Shown here piece after piece: positions 8,303-15,398 of a stretch of 15,398 nucleotides of DNA (its first letter is position 1; every line of letters begins with the position of its first letter). The stretch lies in NCBI GenBank assembly GCA_030529305.1, contig JAUMXD010000031.1, positions 1-15,398 on the forward strand, in the 5' to 3' direction. The notes below the pieces were generated by a model. It was not told the DNA's origin and did not search any database. It saw only the letters and a list, made by a program, of their open reading frames with translations. The position numbers and the translations under genes were made by a program. Origin of the DNA: Allobrachymonas sp. (GTDB taxonomy: Bacteria > Pseudomonadota > Gammaproteobacteria > Burkholderiales > Burkholderiaceae).

Positions 8303-8404
8303 CATGCGCCATCTGTTGCTCCCCATGCACCGCCGCTGCGATCAATGATCGATGTGTTTCCCTTCAATCGAACGAAGCGGGCGCGCCACAAATCAAGGCA
8401 TCAA

Positions 8405-8998
8405 TCACGCATCGTATTTTTGCTCGAAGCGCATGCTCACGCCCGCCAGGTCGATTTCATCACCATTCACCAATACATGCTCACGGGCAGCCACTACATT
8501 GCCGTTGCAGGTGAGCGGGCGCGAACCTTCGATATAACGCAAGACGAAGCTCTCGCCCCGGCGATAGATGCTTGCCAGCGCAACGCCCGGCTTTCCCAGT
8601 GTTGTCACCGGTTTGCTCAACTTCACCGTCCGCCCGGCCGATGCCCCGGAAGTTACCCTGATCGAACTGTTGAGCACACCCGTGACCAAGGGCACAACCT
8701 GCTTTTCTGCCAGCGGATAGTCAAAATGCAAACGGAATTTGGCAATATCGATGATGTCGCCGTGCCACAGCTGCTGGCGCTTGACCTTCACACCGTTGAC
8801 CGATGTGCCATTGGTGCTGTTGAGGTCTTCAACATAAAAAGCGCCATCTTCGTACTGGAAGATGGCATGGTCGCCACTGACGGCCAGATTGTCGAGAACG
8901 ATGTGGTTGTACGCGCGGCGGCCCAGCGAAATGTGGTCTCTGTCCATAGGCACCTCGCGCACCGTCACGTCCTCTAGTGAAATGACTAGCTTAGCCAT
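8405..8998 (-). CDS. Tandem FHA-domain signalling protein
   Basis: FHA domains bind phosphothreonine peptides. The 197-residue cytoplasmic protein has a complete first domain (about 1-95) with the binding residues in place: LGRR (25-28), SGDH (41-44) and DLNSTNGTSVNG (58-69). A second, degenerate FHA-like domain (about 112-194) reads TTLGKPG where the first has SLGRRA, lacks the SxxH pair and keeps only CNG of the NG motif, ending VNGDEIDLAGVSMRF. The start is well supported by AAGGG seven bases before the ATG. FHA proteins and CHASE2 cyclases often neighbour each other in Betaproteobacteria, usually near a Ser/Thr kinase or PP2C phosphatase; neither is in this window. The phosphorylated partner is unknown. 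Confidence 0.88.
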   Translation of the reverse strand: MAKLVISLEDVTVREVPMDRDHISLGRRAYNHIVLDNLAVSGDHAIFQYEDGAFYVEDLNSTNGTSVNGVKVKRQQLWHGDIIDIAKFRLHFDYPLAEKQVVPLVTGVLNSSIRVTSGASAGRTVKLSKPVTTLGKPGVALASIYRRGESFVLRYIEGSRPLTCNGNVVAAREHVLVNGDEIDLAGVSMRFEQKYDA

Positions 8999-9196
8999 GG
9001 CTTGACCCTTGCATGCAGGACTGCGGCAAGAAAACCTGCCTCCAGCCCATCAAGATCTTCAGCATGCTATTCCCCGGACAAAATATGAAATCAGATAATT
9101 TGCAAATCCCGCATATTTTTACATGAAAAGAAAATAACAAGCTCCCATTTTCATGGAAACATAAAAATGGAAACCACTTTTACATCGCCAAACGAC
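8999..9196 (-). promoter_or_regulatory. AT-rich spacer between sucD and the FHA gene
   Basis: This spacer is markedly more AT-rich than its surroundings (roughly 9060-9180). It must hold the end of the sucCD transcript and probably the FHA promoter, though I could not fix a convincing -35/-10 pair. An imperfect terminator-like hairpin (CCATTTT at 9145-9151, AAAATGG at 9164-9170) lies just past sucD. It contains an 8-bp direct repeat ATGGAAAC (9153-9160, 9167-9174). AAGGG ahead of the FHA ATG is the ribosome binding site. Confidence 0.45.
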
Positions 9197-10090
9197 TCAC
9201 AGCAAACCCTGTATCAATCGCCCCATTTCCGACGGATCACGCGTGATTTTGAAGCCGCACTCTTCCATGATGGCGAGCTTGGCTTCGGCCGTATCTTCGC
9301 CACCCGAAATCAGCGCGCCCGCATGCCCCATGCGTTTGCCCGCTGGGGCCGTCACACCCGCAATGAAGCCCACCACGGGCTTTTGCATGTGCGCCTTGCA
9401 CCAACGCGCGGCTTCGGCCTCGTCTGGGCCGCCGATTTCGCCGATCATGACCACAGCGTCGGTATCCGGGTCGTCGTTGAACATCTGCATCACGTCGATG
9501 TGCTTCAGGCCATTGATCGGATCGCCGCCAATGCCCACGGCTGTGGATTGACCAATGCCCAAGTCGGTGAGTTGCGCCACCGCTTCGTAAGTGAGCGTTC
9601 CTGAGCGGCTGACCACGCCCACACGCCCTTTTTTGTGAATGTGGCCGGGCATGATGCCGATCTTGAGCTCATCTGGCGTGATGATGCCGGGGCAGTTGGG
9701 GCCCAGCAGCAGGGTCTTCTTGCCGCCGGCAGCCTCTTTGGCACGCATGCGGCTGCGCACTTCGAGCATGTCGCGAATCGGTATGCCTTCGGTGATGCAA
9801 ACCACAAAGTCCAGATCAGCCTCGACCGCTTCCCAGATCGCATCGGCCGCACCAGCTGGCGGCACGTAGATAACCGACACCGTGGCGCCCGTGGCCTGGG
9901 CGGCTTCACGCACGGTGGCGTAGATGGGAATGCCCTCGAAGTTTTCGCCTGCCTTTTTGGGGTTGACGCCCGCCACATAGCACTGCTGGCCGTTGGCGTA
10001 ATCGCGGCTCATGCGGGTGTGGAACTGGCCGGTTTTGCCGGTAATGCCTTGCGTGATGACGCGAGTGTGTTGATTGATGAGGATGCTCAT
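9197..10090 (-). CDS. sucD: Succinyl-CoA synthetase (ADP-forming) alpha subunit
   Basis: SucD is the CoA-binding, phosphohistidine-carrying subunit of the TCA-cycle enzyme that converts succinyl-CoA and ADP to succinate and ATP; it works as a complex with SucC in the cytoplasm. The 297-residue length is normal. Visible motifs are the CoA-binding loop GITGKTGQFHTR (15-26), LLGPNCPGIITP (128-139), GVVSRSGTLTYEA (158-170), GIGGDPINGL (187-195) and GHAGALISGG, whose His256 corresponds to the E. coli phosphorylated His246. The ATG begins 95 bases after the stop of the extended sucC gene. The region ahead of it holds a tandem 7-bp repeat (CAGATAG twice, minus strand, 10102-10115) and only a weak AGAGA-type binding site, so translation may depend on upstream ribosomes less than in the usual overlapping sucCD arrangement. 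Confidence 0.97.
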   Translation of the reverse strand: MSILINQHTRVITQGITGKTGQFHTRMSRDYANGQQCYVAGVNPKKAGENFEGIPIYATVREAAQATGATVSVIYVPPAGAADAIWEAVEADLDFVVCITEGIPIRDMLEVRSRMRAKEAAGGKKTLLLGPNCPGIITPDELKIGIMPGHIHKKGRVGVVSRSGTLTYEAVAQLTDLGIGQSTAVGIGGDPINGLKHIDVMQMFNDDPDTDAVVMIGEIGGPDEAEAARWCKAHMQKPVVGFIAGVTAPAGKRMGHAGALISGGEDTAEAKLAIMEECGFKITRDPSEMGRLIQGLL

Positions 10091-10185
10091 GATGGAAATC
10101 TCTATCTGCTATCTGGTCTGTAGGCTACTTTTGGCCACCAGCCATTGGCCGGGGCCGCTTGCTGTTTGATGCGCTGACACAGCCC

Positions 10186-12369
10186 TTACAAAACACGAAA
10201 CTGCACGCGGCGGTTGCGCTGGCGGCCTTCTGCGCTAGCGTTGTCGGCAATCGGTTGCGTCATGCCATAGCCCGCAGCGCTGAGCTTGTCGGCCGCCACA
10301 CCCTGCTGCACCAGATAGTCTTTCACCGCCTGCGCACGCTGCTGCGACAAGGCCAGGTTCGCCTGGGGCTGGCCCACATTGTCGGTATGGCCAGCCACTT
10401 CGCCCGCCACGCCAGCCTCTTTCAGCACGGCAGCCAGTTCATCCAATTCAGCCCGGCTGGCCGCGCGCAGCGTGGCCTTGCCCGTATCGAATTCAACGTT
10501 GATGCGAAAGTCCTTGATGCCTTGCCTGAAAGCATCGGCCGCTTTCATCGCTTGCGGCTGCACGGCGCTGGCATCGACCACCACCGTATCGCCCAGCCAA
10601 CCTGCAAAATGCTGGGGCAAACCGGCCAGCAGCGCTTCACCCAAGCTGCCACCCAGCATCAGGCGATTGTGTTCGGCTTGCAATGTGGCACTGGGGTGCT
10701 GTTTGAGCCAATCCAACACGCTGTGCAGCGCCTTGTCGCTCACTTCAAATGCGGGCAAGCTGGCGTCAATCTGCAATTGATCGACGACGCCTGCATCGCC
10801 AAAGATCTGGCGTGCCGCAGCCAGCAATTGTTTTTTAGCCGCTTCACTGGGCACCTGCCCGGCCAGCACGATCTGCCCCTCGCGCACGCTGGCTTGCCAG
10901 TTGCCTAAAGAAACAGGGGCGGCTTGCGACACAGCACCGCTGGCCACCGCAGCTGCGGGCGGCTTCACCTGCGCCGTTTGCTTCTGGCCGCCACAGAACT
11001 TGAGCATGAGCAGCGCCATCACCCCCAAACCGGCCAGATACACCCACTTGCCCCAACCAGAAGCGGTGGATTCCGCTGCGGGCGCGGCTGTAACGCCTGC
11101 TGCTGCAGCCGTGGTGGCTGTAGCAGTAGTCGCCGCAGTAGCAGCGCCCGCAACAGCTGCGCCAGATGCTGCAGCCGCCATGCCCATTGCGCCCGGCAAA
11201 ACCTGACCCGTGCGGGCGGCCGACACGGCTTTTTCCGCCGCCTCGGCCATGCTGTTGGCAGTGATGATGGGCAGGCCGCTTTCGGCCAGAATGCGGCGGC
11301 CCTCTTCTTCATTCGTGCCTTTCATGCGCACCACCAGCGGCACCGACAGGCCCACGGCTTTGGAGGCCGCCACCACGCCTTCGGCAATGGTGTCGCAGCG
11401 CATGATGCCACCAAAGATGTTGACCAGAATGGCCTTCACCTTCGGGTTTTTGAGCATGATCTTGAAGGCTTCGGTCACCTTCTCGGTCGTGGCGCCTCCG
11501 CCCACGTCCAAAAAGTTGGCAGGTTCGCCGCCATAGAGCTTGATGGTGTCCATCGTCGCCATCGCCAGGCCTGCGCCATTGACCATGCAGCCGATGTTGC
11601 CGTCCAGGCTAATGTACGACAAGCCAAACTTCGATGCTTCCAACTCGGCTGGGTCTTCTTCATCCAGATCGCGGTAGGCCAGAAGCTCCGGGTGGCGGAA
11701 CAGCGCATTGCTGTCGAAATTGAACTTGGCGTCCAGCGCGGTGATGCGACCCTGGCTGTCGCGATTGAGCGGGTTGATCTCTACCAGCGTGGCATCTGTT
11801 TCCATGTAGCAGCGGTAGAGCTTTTGGCACAGATCAACGAATTGCGCGCGCGAATCTGCAGGCATGTTCACGCGCTGGGCCAGCTCTTCGCCCTGCTCGG
11901 CCATCAAGCCCTTTTCCCAATCCACAAACACTTTGGCGATTTGCTCGGGGTGGCTGTGGGCCACTTCTTCGATGTTCATGCCGCCAGCTTGCGAGGCGAT
12001 CAGCGCCACTTGCTGCGTGGCACGGTCGGTCACGCACGAGAGATAAAACTCCTGCTGGATGTCGGCCCCTTCTTCGATGTAGAGGCGGCGCACTTTCTGC
12101 CCCTCGGGGCCGGTTTGATGCGTCACCAGCTGCATGCCCAGCATGTCGCCCGCGATTTGCCTGACTTCATCCACCGAGCGCGCCACTTTCACGCCGCCGC
12201 CCTTGCCGCGGCCGCCTGCGTGGATTTGCGCCTTGACGACCCAAACCGCACCGCCCAGTTTCTGCGCGGCCTCTACAGCCTCTTGCACGGTGAAAGCGGC
12301 AATGCCACGCGGCACGGGTATGCCGAACTGACGCAGAATTTCCTTGCCCTGGTATTCGTGGATTTTCAT
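10186..12369 (-). CDS. sucC: Succinyl-CoA synthetase beta subunit fused to a membrane-anchored BON/OmpA-like domain
   Basis: One uninterrupted 727-codon frame. Residues 1-388 are a full-length Suc[17 protein letters not shown] start, ATP-grasp loop [11 protein letters not shown] (50-60), EINPL (197-201), [16 protein letters not shown] (287-302), [16 protein letters not shown] (316-331), ending [12 protein letters not shown]. coli SucC is also 388 residues. Residues 389-440 are an Ala/Thr-rich linker. Residues about 441-459 are one hydrophobic helix ([14 protein letters not shown] core). About 487-535 is a BON-like fold, with a possible second copy at about 545-605. About 622-727 is an OmpA_C domain with [16 protein letters not shown] and LSQQRAQAV; Asp663 and Arg678 keep the 15-residue spacing of the diaminopimelate-binding Asp/Arg of OmpA. 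Predicted topology puts SucC in the cytoplasm and OmpA in the periplasm. ATG 12369 is chosen because TGGAG lies about ten bases upstream and homology starts there. A free OmpA protein from ATG 11187 is possible but lacks a good ribosome binding site. An assembly or base error removing a stop cannot be excluded. Confidence 0.88.
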   Translation of the reverse strand: MKIHEYQGKEILRQFGIPVPRGIAAFTVQEAVEAAQKLGGAVWVVKAQIHAGGRGKGGGVKVARSVDEVRQIAGDMLGMQLVTHQTGPEGQKVRRLYIEEGADIQQEFYLSCVTDRATQQVALIASQAGGMNIEEVAHSHPEQIAKVFVDWEKGLMAEQGEELAQRVNMPADSRAQFVDLCQKLYRCYMETDATLVEINPLNRDSQGRITALDAKFNFDSNALFRHPELLAYRDLDEEDPAELEASKFGLSYISLDGNIGCMVNGAGLAMATMDTIKLYGGEPANFLDVGGGATTEKVTEAFKIMLKNPKVKAILVNIFGGIMRCDTIAEGVVAASKAVGLSVPLVVRMKGTNEEEGRRILAESGLPIITANSMAEAAEKAVSAARTGQVLPGAMGMAAAASGAAVAGAATAATTATATTAAAAGVTAAPAAESTASGWGKWVYLAGLGVMALLMLKFCGGQKQTAQVKPPAAAVASGAVSQAAPVSLGNWQASVREGQIVLAGQVPSEAAKKQLLAAARQIFGDAGVVDQLQIDASLPAFEVSDKALHSVLDWLKQHPSATLQAEHNRLMLGGSLGEALLAGLPQHFAGWLGDTVVVDASAVQPQAMKAADAFRQGIKDFRINVEFDTGKATLRAASRAELDELAAVLKEAGVAGEVAGHTDNVGQPQANLALSQQRAQAVKDYLVQQGVAADKLSAAGYGMTQPIADNASAEGRQRNRRVQFRVL
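11056..11205 (-). other. Ala/Thr low-complexity linker at the SucC-OmpA junction
   Basis: Codons 389-438 of the fused gene are almost all GCN or ACN ([18 protein letters not shown] and similar), a repetitive stretch with many GCA/GCT/ACT triplets. It joins the last conserved SucC residue to the transmembrane helix. Codon 389 (CAG, 11203-11205) sits where a normal SucC stop would be expected and is one transition from TAG. The linker itself resembles the N-terminal low-complexity tails of stand-alone OmpA-family membrane proteins. Confidence 0.7.
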
Positions 12370-12688
12370 GGGTTGGACACTCCAAATGAATAAGAAGGCG
12401 AACGCTTGGCACAAAGCTTAATCACGGTCTGGCCGCTTGATGCATCGCGCCAGCGCCAACGCATCAATAAAAAGCTCGTACCCGTTTGAATTTTGCTAAC
12501 GAACACAGCGGCCAGCTGCAACCAGCAGGGCCGATCCGCCCCTGTGCCTGAGCCACCGCCTCAAAGGCAGGCACCAGCAATGCCCACGCCACGGCTCGTT
12601 CGCATCAAAACAGCGAGCTACTGTACCATGCGGGACTGATCAGAAACTGACCGCCCAACGCCCTCCAACCACCCGCATTGCACACGCC
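12370..12688. promoter_or_regulatory. Divergent spacer between sucC and argC
   Basis: The 319-base spacer separates two outward-facing genes, so it must hold a promoter for each; I could not fix either with confidence. On the minus strand TTGTGC and TATTCA, 16 bases apart, lie close to the sucC start, but would give almost no leader. TGGAG near 12378-12384 is the sucC ribosome binding site. A small repeat TGCCTG...CAGGCA (near 12545-12578) can form a hairpin. argC itself has no clear ribosome binding site. No protein-coding frame with supporting features is seen. Confidence 0.4.
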
Positions 12689-13612
12689 ATGACGACCCCC
12701 ACGCACCGCATCTTCATCGACGGCGAAGCCGGCACCACCGGCCTGCAAATTCGCGACCGCTTGCAGCACATGGCAGGCATTGAACTGCTGCGCATCGACC
12801 CCGCCCTGCGCAAAGACCCCGCGGCCAAGCAGGCGCTCATGGCGCAGGCTGATGTCGTCATCCTTTGCCTGCACGACGATGCCGCGCGCGAATCGGTGGC
12901 GCTGATTGATGCCACCCCCGGCAAACAGCCGCGCATCATTGATGCCTCTACCGCGCACCGCGTGGCGCCCGGCTGGGTCTATGGCCTGCCCGAACTTTGC
13001 CCCGGCCAGGCCGAGGCCATTCGCACCGCGCAACGCGTGGCTAACCCGGGTTGCTACGCCACCGGGGCCATCGCCCTGATCCGCCCGCTGATCGACGCAG
13101 GCATACTGCCAGCCGACCACCCCGTGACCCTGCCCGCCGTGAGTGGTTACTCCGGCGGCGGGCGGCAAATGATCGAAGCCTACGAGCAGCACGCCGCACC
13201 GCCTTTCGAACTGTATGCGCTGGGGCTGAACCACAAGCACATCCCCGAAATCATGGGCCATACCGGCCTCAAACGCCGCCCGCTGTTCGTGCCCAGCGTG
13301 GGCAATTTCGACCAAGGCATGATCGTGCAACTGCCCCTGCACCTGGACACCCTGCCCGGCCGACCGCGCCTGCAAGACCTGCACGCCGCTTACGAGGCCC
13401 ACTACCATGGCAAAGGCTGGGTTAAATTGGAAGATGCCCCCACCGACGGCAAGCTTGACGCCGTGGCGCTGAAAAACACCAATCTGCTGGAAATACGCGT
13501 GCACGGCAACGACGACATGTTCCACGCCGTTTGCACCGCCCGGCTAGACAATCTGGGCAAAGGCGCCAGCGGCGCAGCCGTGCAAAACCTGATGCTGATG
13601 TTGGGTCTGTGA
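12689..13612 (+). CDS. argC: N-acetyl-gamma-glutamyl-phosphate reductase, short (type 2) form
   Basis: ArgC reduces N-acetylglutamyl phosphate to the semialdehyde with NADPH, the third step of arginine synthesis. The 307-residue product is the shorter form (about 310 residues) rather than the 335-350-residue one. It begins [15 protein letters not shown] (8-22), the nucleotide-binding glycine loop. The active-site Cys122 is in NPGCYATGA (119-127). SGYSGGGRQ (152-160) and NHKHIPEI (181-188), with the catalytic-region histidines, follow. The C-terminus [10 protein letters not shown] is typical. ATG 12689 is the first in frame and fits the family's N-terminus, though no Shine-Dalgarno sequence is visible. 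It reads away from sucC. No ArgR-like operator was recognised. Confidence 0.96.
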   Translation: MTTPTHRIFIDGEAGTTGLQIRDRLQHMAGIELLRIDPALRKDPAAKQALMAQADVVILCLHDDAARESVALIDATPGKQPRIIDASTAHRVAPGWVYGLPELCPGQAEAIRTAQRVANPGCYATGAIALIRPLIDAGILPADHPVTLPAVSGYSGGGRQMIEAYEQHAAPPFELYALGLNHKHIPEIMGHTGLKRRPLFVPSVGNFDQGMIVQLPLHLDTLPGRPRLQDLHAAYEAHYHGKGWVKLEDAPTDGKLDAVALKNTNLLEIRVHGNDDMFHAVCTARLDNLGKGASGAAVQNLMLMLGL

Positions 13613-13653
13613 GCTTGCGGGTTTTAAGCGGCGGCTTGAGCAGTTGCATGCAC

Positions 13654-13677
13654 TTGCCGTTTGGCAATGTTTGCCAA
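13654..13677 (+). promoter_or_regulatory. Overlapping inverted repeats between argC and the DUF2007-like gene
   Basis: Three short segments alternate: TTGCC (13654-13658), GGCAA (13663-13667) and TTGCC (13671-13675). The middle one can pair with either neighbour; the better hairpin is the perfect 7-bp repeat TTGGCAA-TGT-TTGCCAA (13661-13677). No T-run follows, so it is not an ordinary terminator. It could be an operator or a small RNA switch ahead of the next gene, or chance. Confidence 0.35.
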
Positions 13678-13700
13678 TGCCGACCAACGATTGCCGAATC

Positions 13701-14015
13701 ATGAATCCAACACCCAGCCCGCCCGAAGACACCACGCCCTACCCCGGCGAAATGGTCATCCTTCGGCGTGACTTGGAGCCCACCCAGGCGCATCTGCTGG
13801 GTAACTTCCTACGCCGCTGCGGCATCGCCGCCGAAACGGACGATGCCGATCTGGTGCGCATCGTGCCTTTGCGCATTGCATTTGGCGGCGCCAAAATCCG
13901 CGTGCCCCAATTGCAGGTGGCAGAAGCCTTGGAGTTGCTCGCCGCCTTTGAACGCGGTGAGTTTGCGCTGGATGACAACGGTGAAAGCGAAAGCGCCGAG
14001 CCTGCTCACCCTTGA
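13701..14015 (+). CDS. DUF2007-like small protein (putative signal-transducing protein)
   Basis: The 104-residue protein resembles DUF2007 proteins: a small ferredoxin-like fold beginning MVILRRDLEPTQAHLLGNFL, then a RRCGIAAETDDADLVR turn and a VRIVPLRIAFGGAKIRVP strand region, with LQVAEALELLAAF as last helix and an acidic tail (ALDDNGESESAEPAHP). The family name 'putative signal transducing protein' is not backed by a defined function. Two further in-frame ATGs lie upstream (13644, 13677); 13701 is preferred because the extra residues look non-conserved, but none has a good ribosome binding site. It follows argC by 88 bases on the same strand and may be co-transcribed with it. Confidence 0.65.
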   Translation: MNPTPSPPEDTTPYPGEMVILRRDLEPTQAHLLGNFLRRCGIAAETDDADLVRIVPLRIAFGGAKIRVPQLQVAEALELLAAFERGEFALDDNGESESAEPAHP

Positions 14016-14423
14016 ACGCTCGCGGCCCCGGCAACCATGATCCGCTCGTACTCTATCGCGGCATGCATCACGGCATGGGTTCCAAAAAGCCGCATACCCG
14101 CGCAGTAGCTGCCACAACCGTAACCGTATTTCTGTGGCCGCCTTGACGTTGTACCGTTGAACAAACGTCGAGCCGTCCACCCCCGGCCAGCAAGGCCCGC
14201 ATGGCGGCATCCACCAGCGGACGTAGAAAACCTGCCGGGTTAAAGCGGTGAGTTTGAGCAGTGGAGGCGCAGGCACGCGGCGGCGGTTCGGTGCTTGCCA
14301 TGTTGGCCAGGCTGTTTGCTTCAGGCGACACCCTGACGCACGCAAGCCCTGCGGTCAAGGCCTATCAGGTATCATTGGGCGTTTTTCAGCCAGTCAACCC
14401 TATTTTTATATTCAGGAATCATC
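14016..14423. other. 408-base gap with no recognised gene
   Basis: No frame here encodes anything I recognise. Two adjacent short hairpins occur: GCCACA/TGTGGC (14111-14116, 14133-14138) and GACGTT/AACGTC (14145-14150, 14164-14169). Minus-strand frames of about 96 and 178 codons cross the gap; one reads RFNPAGFLRPLVDAAMRALL, which looks mildly protein-like, so a decayed gene is conceivable. The last 40 bases are AT-rich (TATTTTTATATT) and probably carry the promoter and leader of the small gene at 14424. Confidence 0.4.
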
Positions 14424-14582
14424 ATGGGCAACAAAATCGTTACCGAAGCCGATCGCAAGGCCACCAAACCCCTGCCGGGCGCACCGCGCATCAAGCAAGG
14501 CGCTGGTCAACGCCGCAGCCAAGAGCGCGGTTCGCACATCCGCAGCAAAAAGAACCCCGGCAAGCGCCCGCATCAGGGCTGA
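14424..14582 (+). CDS. Small basic protein, 52 residues, function unknown
   Basis: The frame starts with ATG preceded by CAGGAA at a spacing of about six bases, one of the best ribosome binding sites in the window, and is followed 48 bases later by a clear intrinsic terminator, so it looks like a self-contained gene. The product begins MGNKIVTEADRKATKP and ends RSKKNPGKRPHQG; 14 of 52 residues are Lys or Arg, with no hydrophobic core, which suggests a nucleic-acid- or ribosome-bound peptide. KIVTEADR and NPGKRP recall KIVTEGDK and NPTGRKRP in the E. coli stationary-phase ribosomal protein Sra (RpsV) as I remember it; that resemblance is tentative. Confidence 0.7.
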   Translation: MGNKIVTEADRKATKPLPGAPRIKQGAGQRRSQERGSHIRSKKNPGKRPHQG

Positions 14583-14630
14583 TCGGGGCGCAAGCCTTTG
14601 GCAGAAGCGCACAGGCGCTTGCTGCCACCC

Positions 14631-14664
14631 AAAAACCTGCCACTTTCATGCGGCAGGTTTTTTT
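14631..14664 (+). terminator. Intrinsic terminator of the small basic-protein gene
   Basis: AAAACCTGCC (14632-14641) pairs with GGCAGGTTTT (14652-14661) around a ten-base loop and runs into seven T (14658-14664). It lies 48 bases past the stop codon of the 52-residue gene. The upstream A-run means it could also act weakly in the other direction. Confidence 0.85.
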
Positions 14665-14834
14665 GTGTCTGTTGTTGAGGCGGTGCGCCACATAAGACGC
14701 GCTCCACATATCCAACAACGAGCCACGGCACCGGTGTCGCATCATGTGTATTTGAAAACTCATCTTCCGATTGGCTCGACAGCCCAACAATCGCAACCGT
14801 TGCCCGTGCACTTGCCTGGTCAAATAGCCAACGC

Positions 14835-14864
14835 AAAAAAAAAGCGCCACTCAGGCGCTTTTTT
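14835..14864 (-). terminator. Terminator of tyrS, probably bidirectional
   Basis: AAGCGCC (14842-14848) and GGCGCTT (14854-14860) flank a five-base loop. On the minus strand the stem is followed by nine T, and on the plus strand by six T, so it can stop transcription from both sides. It begins about 20 bases past the tyrS stop. Confidence 0.88.
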
Positions 14865-14883
14865 GTTGCATCAGAAGCAGCCC

Positions 14884-15398
14884 TCAAGCCAGCGTCACGC
14901 GTGCGAATTTGCGTTTGCCCACTTGCACAACGTAAGTGCCCGCTTGCAGCTTCAGGCCCTTGTCGCTGATGACGCTGGAATCCACGCGCACGCCGCCGCC
15001 GTCAATCAGGCGGTTGGCCTCGCTGGTAGAAGGCGCCAGGCCCGATTGTTTGAGCAACAGGCCGATGCCCAAGCCGCCTTCGCCCGCAGTCAGTTGCACT
15101 TCGGGGATGTCATCGGGTACGCCACCACGCGAGCGGTTGATGAAGTCCTGCTCAGCCGCTTCTGCCGCCTGCGCGCTGTGAAAGCGCGTGGTGATTTCTT
15201 TGGCGAGCATGACCTTGGCCTCTTTGGGGTTGCGGCCTGCGGCCACCTCGGCCTTGAGCGCCTCAATCTCGGCCAGGCTCTTGAACGAGAGCAGCGTGTA
15301 CCAGCGCCACATCAACTCGTCGCTGATGGAAAGCACCTTGGCAAACATGGTGTTGGCGTCTTCGGTGATGCCGATGTAGTTGCCCTTGCTCTTGCTCA
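14884..15398 (-). CDS. tyrS: Tyrosyl-tRNA synthetase, C-terminal part
   Basis: TyrRS charges tRNA-Tyr in the cytoplasm. The gene runs off the window's right edge; about 170 C-terminal residues are seen. They open with SKSKGNYIGITED, the KMSKS ATP-binding loop of class I synthetases, whose first residues fall outside. Then comes the anticodon-recognition helical region (MFAKVLSISDELMWRWYTLL, NPKEAKVMLAKEIT, HSAQAAEAAEQDF). The C-terminal S4-type RNA-binding domain (IGLLLKQSGLAPSTSEANRLIDGGGV to KGLKLQAGTYVVQVGKRKFARV) ends the protein normally. An ATG at 15348 is internal, not the start. The HIGH motif cannot be checked here. Confidence 0.96.
   Translation of the reverse strand, partial: SKSKGNYIGITEDANTMFAKVLSISDELMWRWYTLLSFKSLAEIEALKAEVAAGRNPKEAKVMLAKEITTRFHSAQAAEAAEQDFINRSRGGVPDDIPEVQLTAGEGGLGIGLLLKQSGLAPSTSEANRLIDGGGVRVDSSVISDKGLKLQAGTYVVQVGKRKFARVTLA

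Noticed and set aside
10924..12393. A 489-codon plus-strand frame opposite the SucC-OmpA gene
   Set aside because: Antisense shadow; the minus strand encodes conserved SucC throughout.
14068..14358. A 96-codon minus-strand frame in the argC-tyrS gap that looks faintly protein-like
   Set aside because: No recognisable family, no ribosome binding site, and no supporting context; kept only as a remark in the gap entry.
14671..14719. Inverted repeat GTTGTTG/CAACAAC between the two terminators
   Set aside because: Seven-base arms with a 35-base interior are weak and have no adjacent signal; likely chance.
1..15398. Search by eye for CRISPR arrays, tRNA or rRNA genes, transposase genes and phage genes
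   Set aside because: No regularly spaced repeats, tRNA-like clover-leaf sequence, or recognisable mobile-element proteins were found.

Overview
The window is a GC-rich, gene-dense piece of bacterial chromosome. SucC, SucD, ArgC (short type-2 form), AmpG, TyrS and the LPS glycosyltransferases all read as Burkholderiales proteins, most like the Comamonadaceae. That placement comes from memory of these families, not from a database search. I see no insertion sequence, CRISPR array, tRNA, rRNA or prophage gene.

Layout. (1) Positions 2-2833, plus strand: the end of an LPS/cell-surface glycan operon, with a truncated family-2 glycosyltransferase, an O-antigen-ligase-family membrane protein and a family-4 glycosyltransferase, each overlapping the next. 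(2) Positions 2942-8253, minus strand: ampG (muropeptide permease), a gloC/ycbL-type metallo-hydrolase and a CHASE2-domain class III nucleotide cyclase. A 112-codon reading frame of doubtful status joins gloC to ampG by stop/start overlaps at both ends. (3) Positions 8405-8998, minus: a protein with one good and one degenerate FHA domain, followed by an intrinsic terminator in front of the cyclase. (4) Positions 9197-12369, minus: the succinyl-CoA synthetase operon. (5) Positions 12689-14582, plus: argC, a DUF2007-like gene, a 408-nt gap and a 52-codon basic protein with a good ribosome binding site and its own terminator. (6) Positions 14884-15398, minus: the 3' part of tyrS with a strong terminator.

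The most remarkable feature is in the succinyl-CoA synthetase operon. The sucC frame does not stop at its usual length of about 388 codons. It runs on in frame for about 339 more residues, encoding an Ala/Thr-rich linker, one transmembrane helix, a BON-like region and a complete OmpA-type peptidoglycan-binding domain. If real, a TCA-cycle enzyme subunit is tethered to the inner membrane and, through the periplasm, to the cell wall. Codon 389, exactly where a normal SucC would end, is CAG, one transition away from TAG, so loss of a stop between neighbouring genes is a simple possible origin.

How the genes fit together: several concern the envelope (LPS assembly, muropeptide recycling, the OmpA domain) and others signalling (FHA protein and CHASE2 cyclase, probably functionally linked). 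sucCD, argC, tyrS and gloC are housekeeping or metabolic genes.
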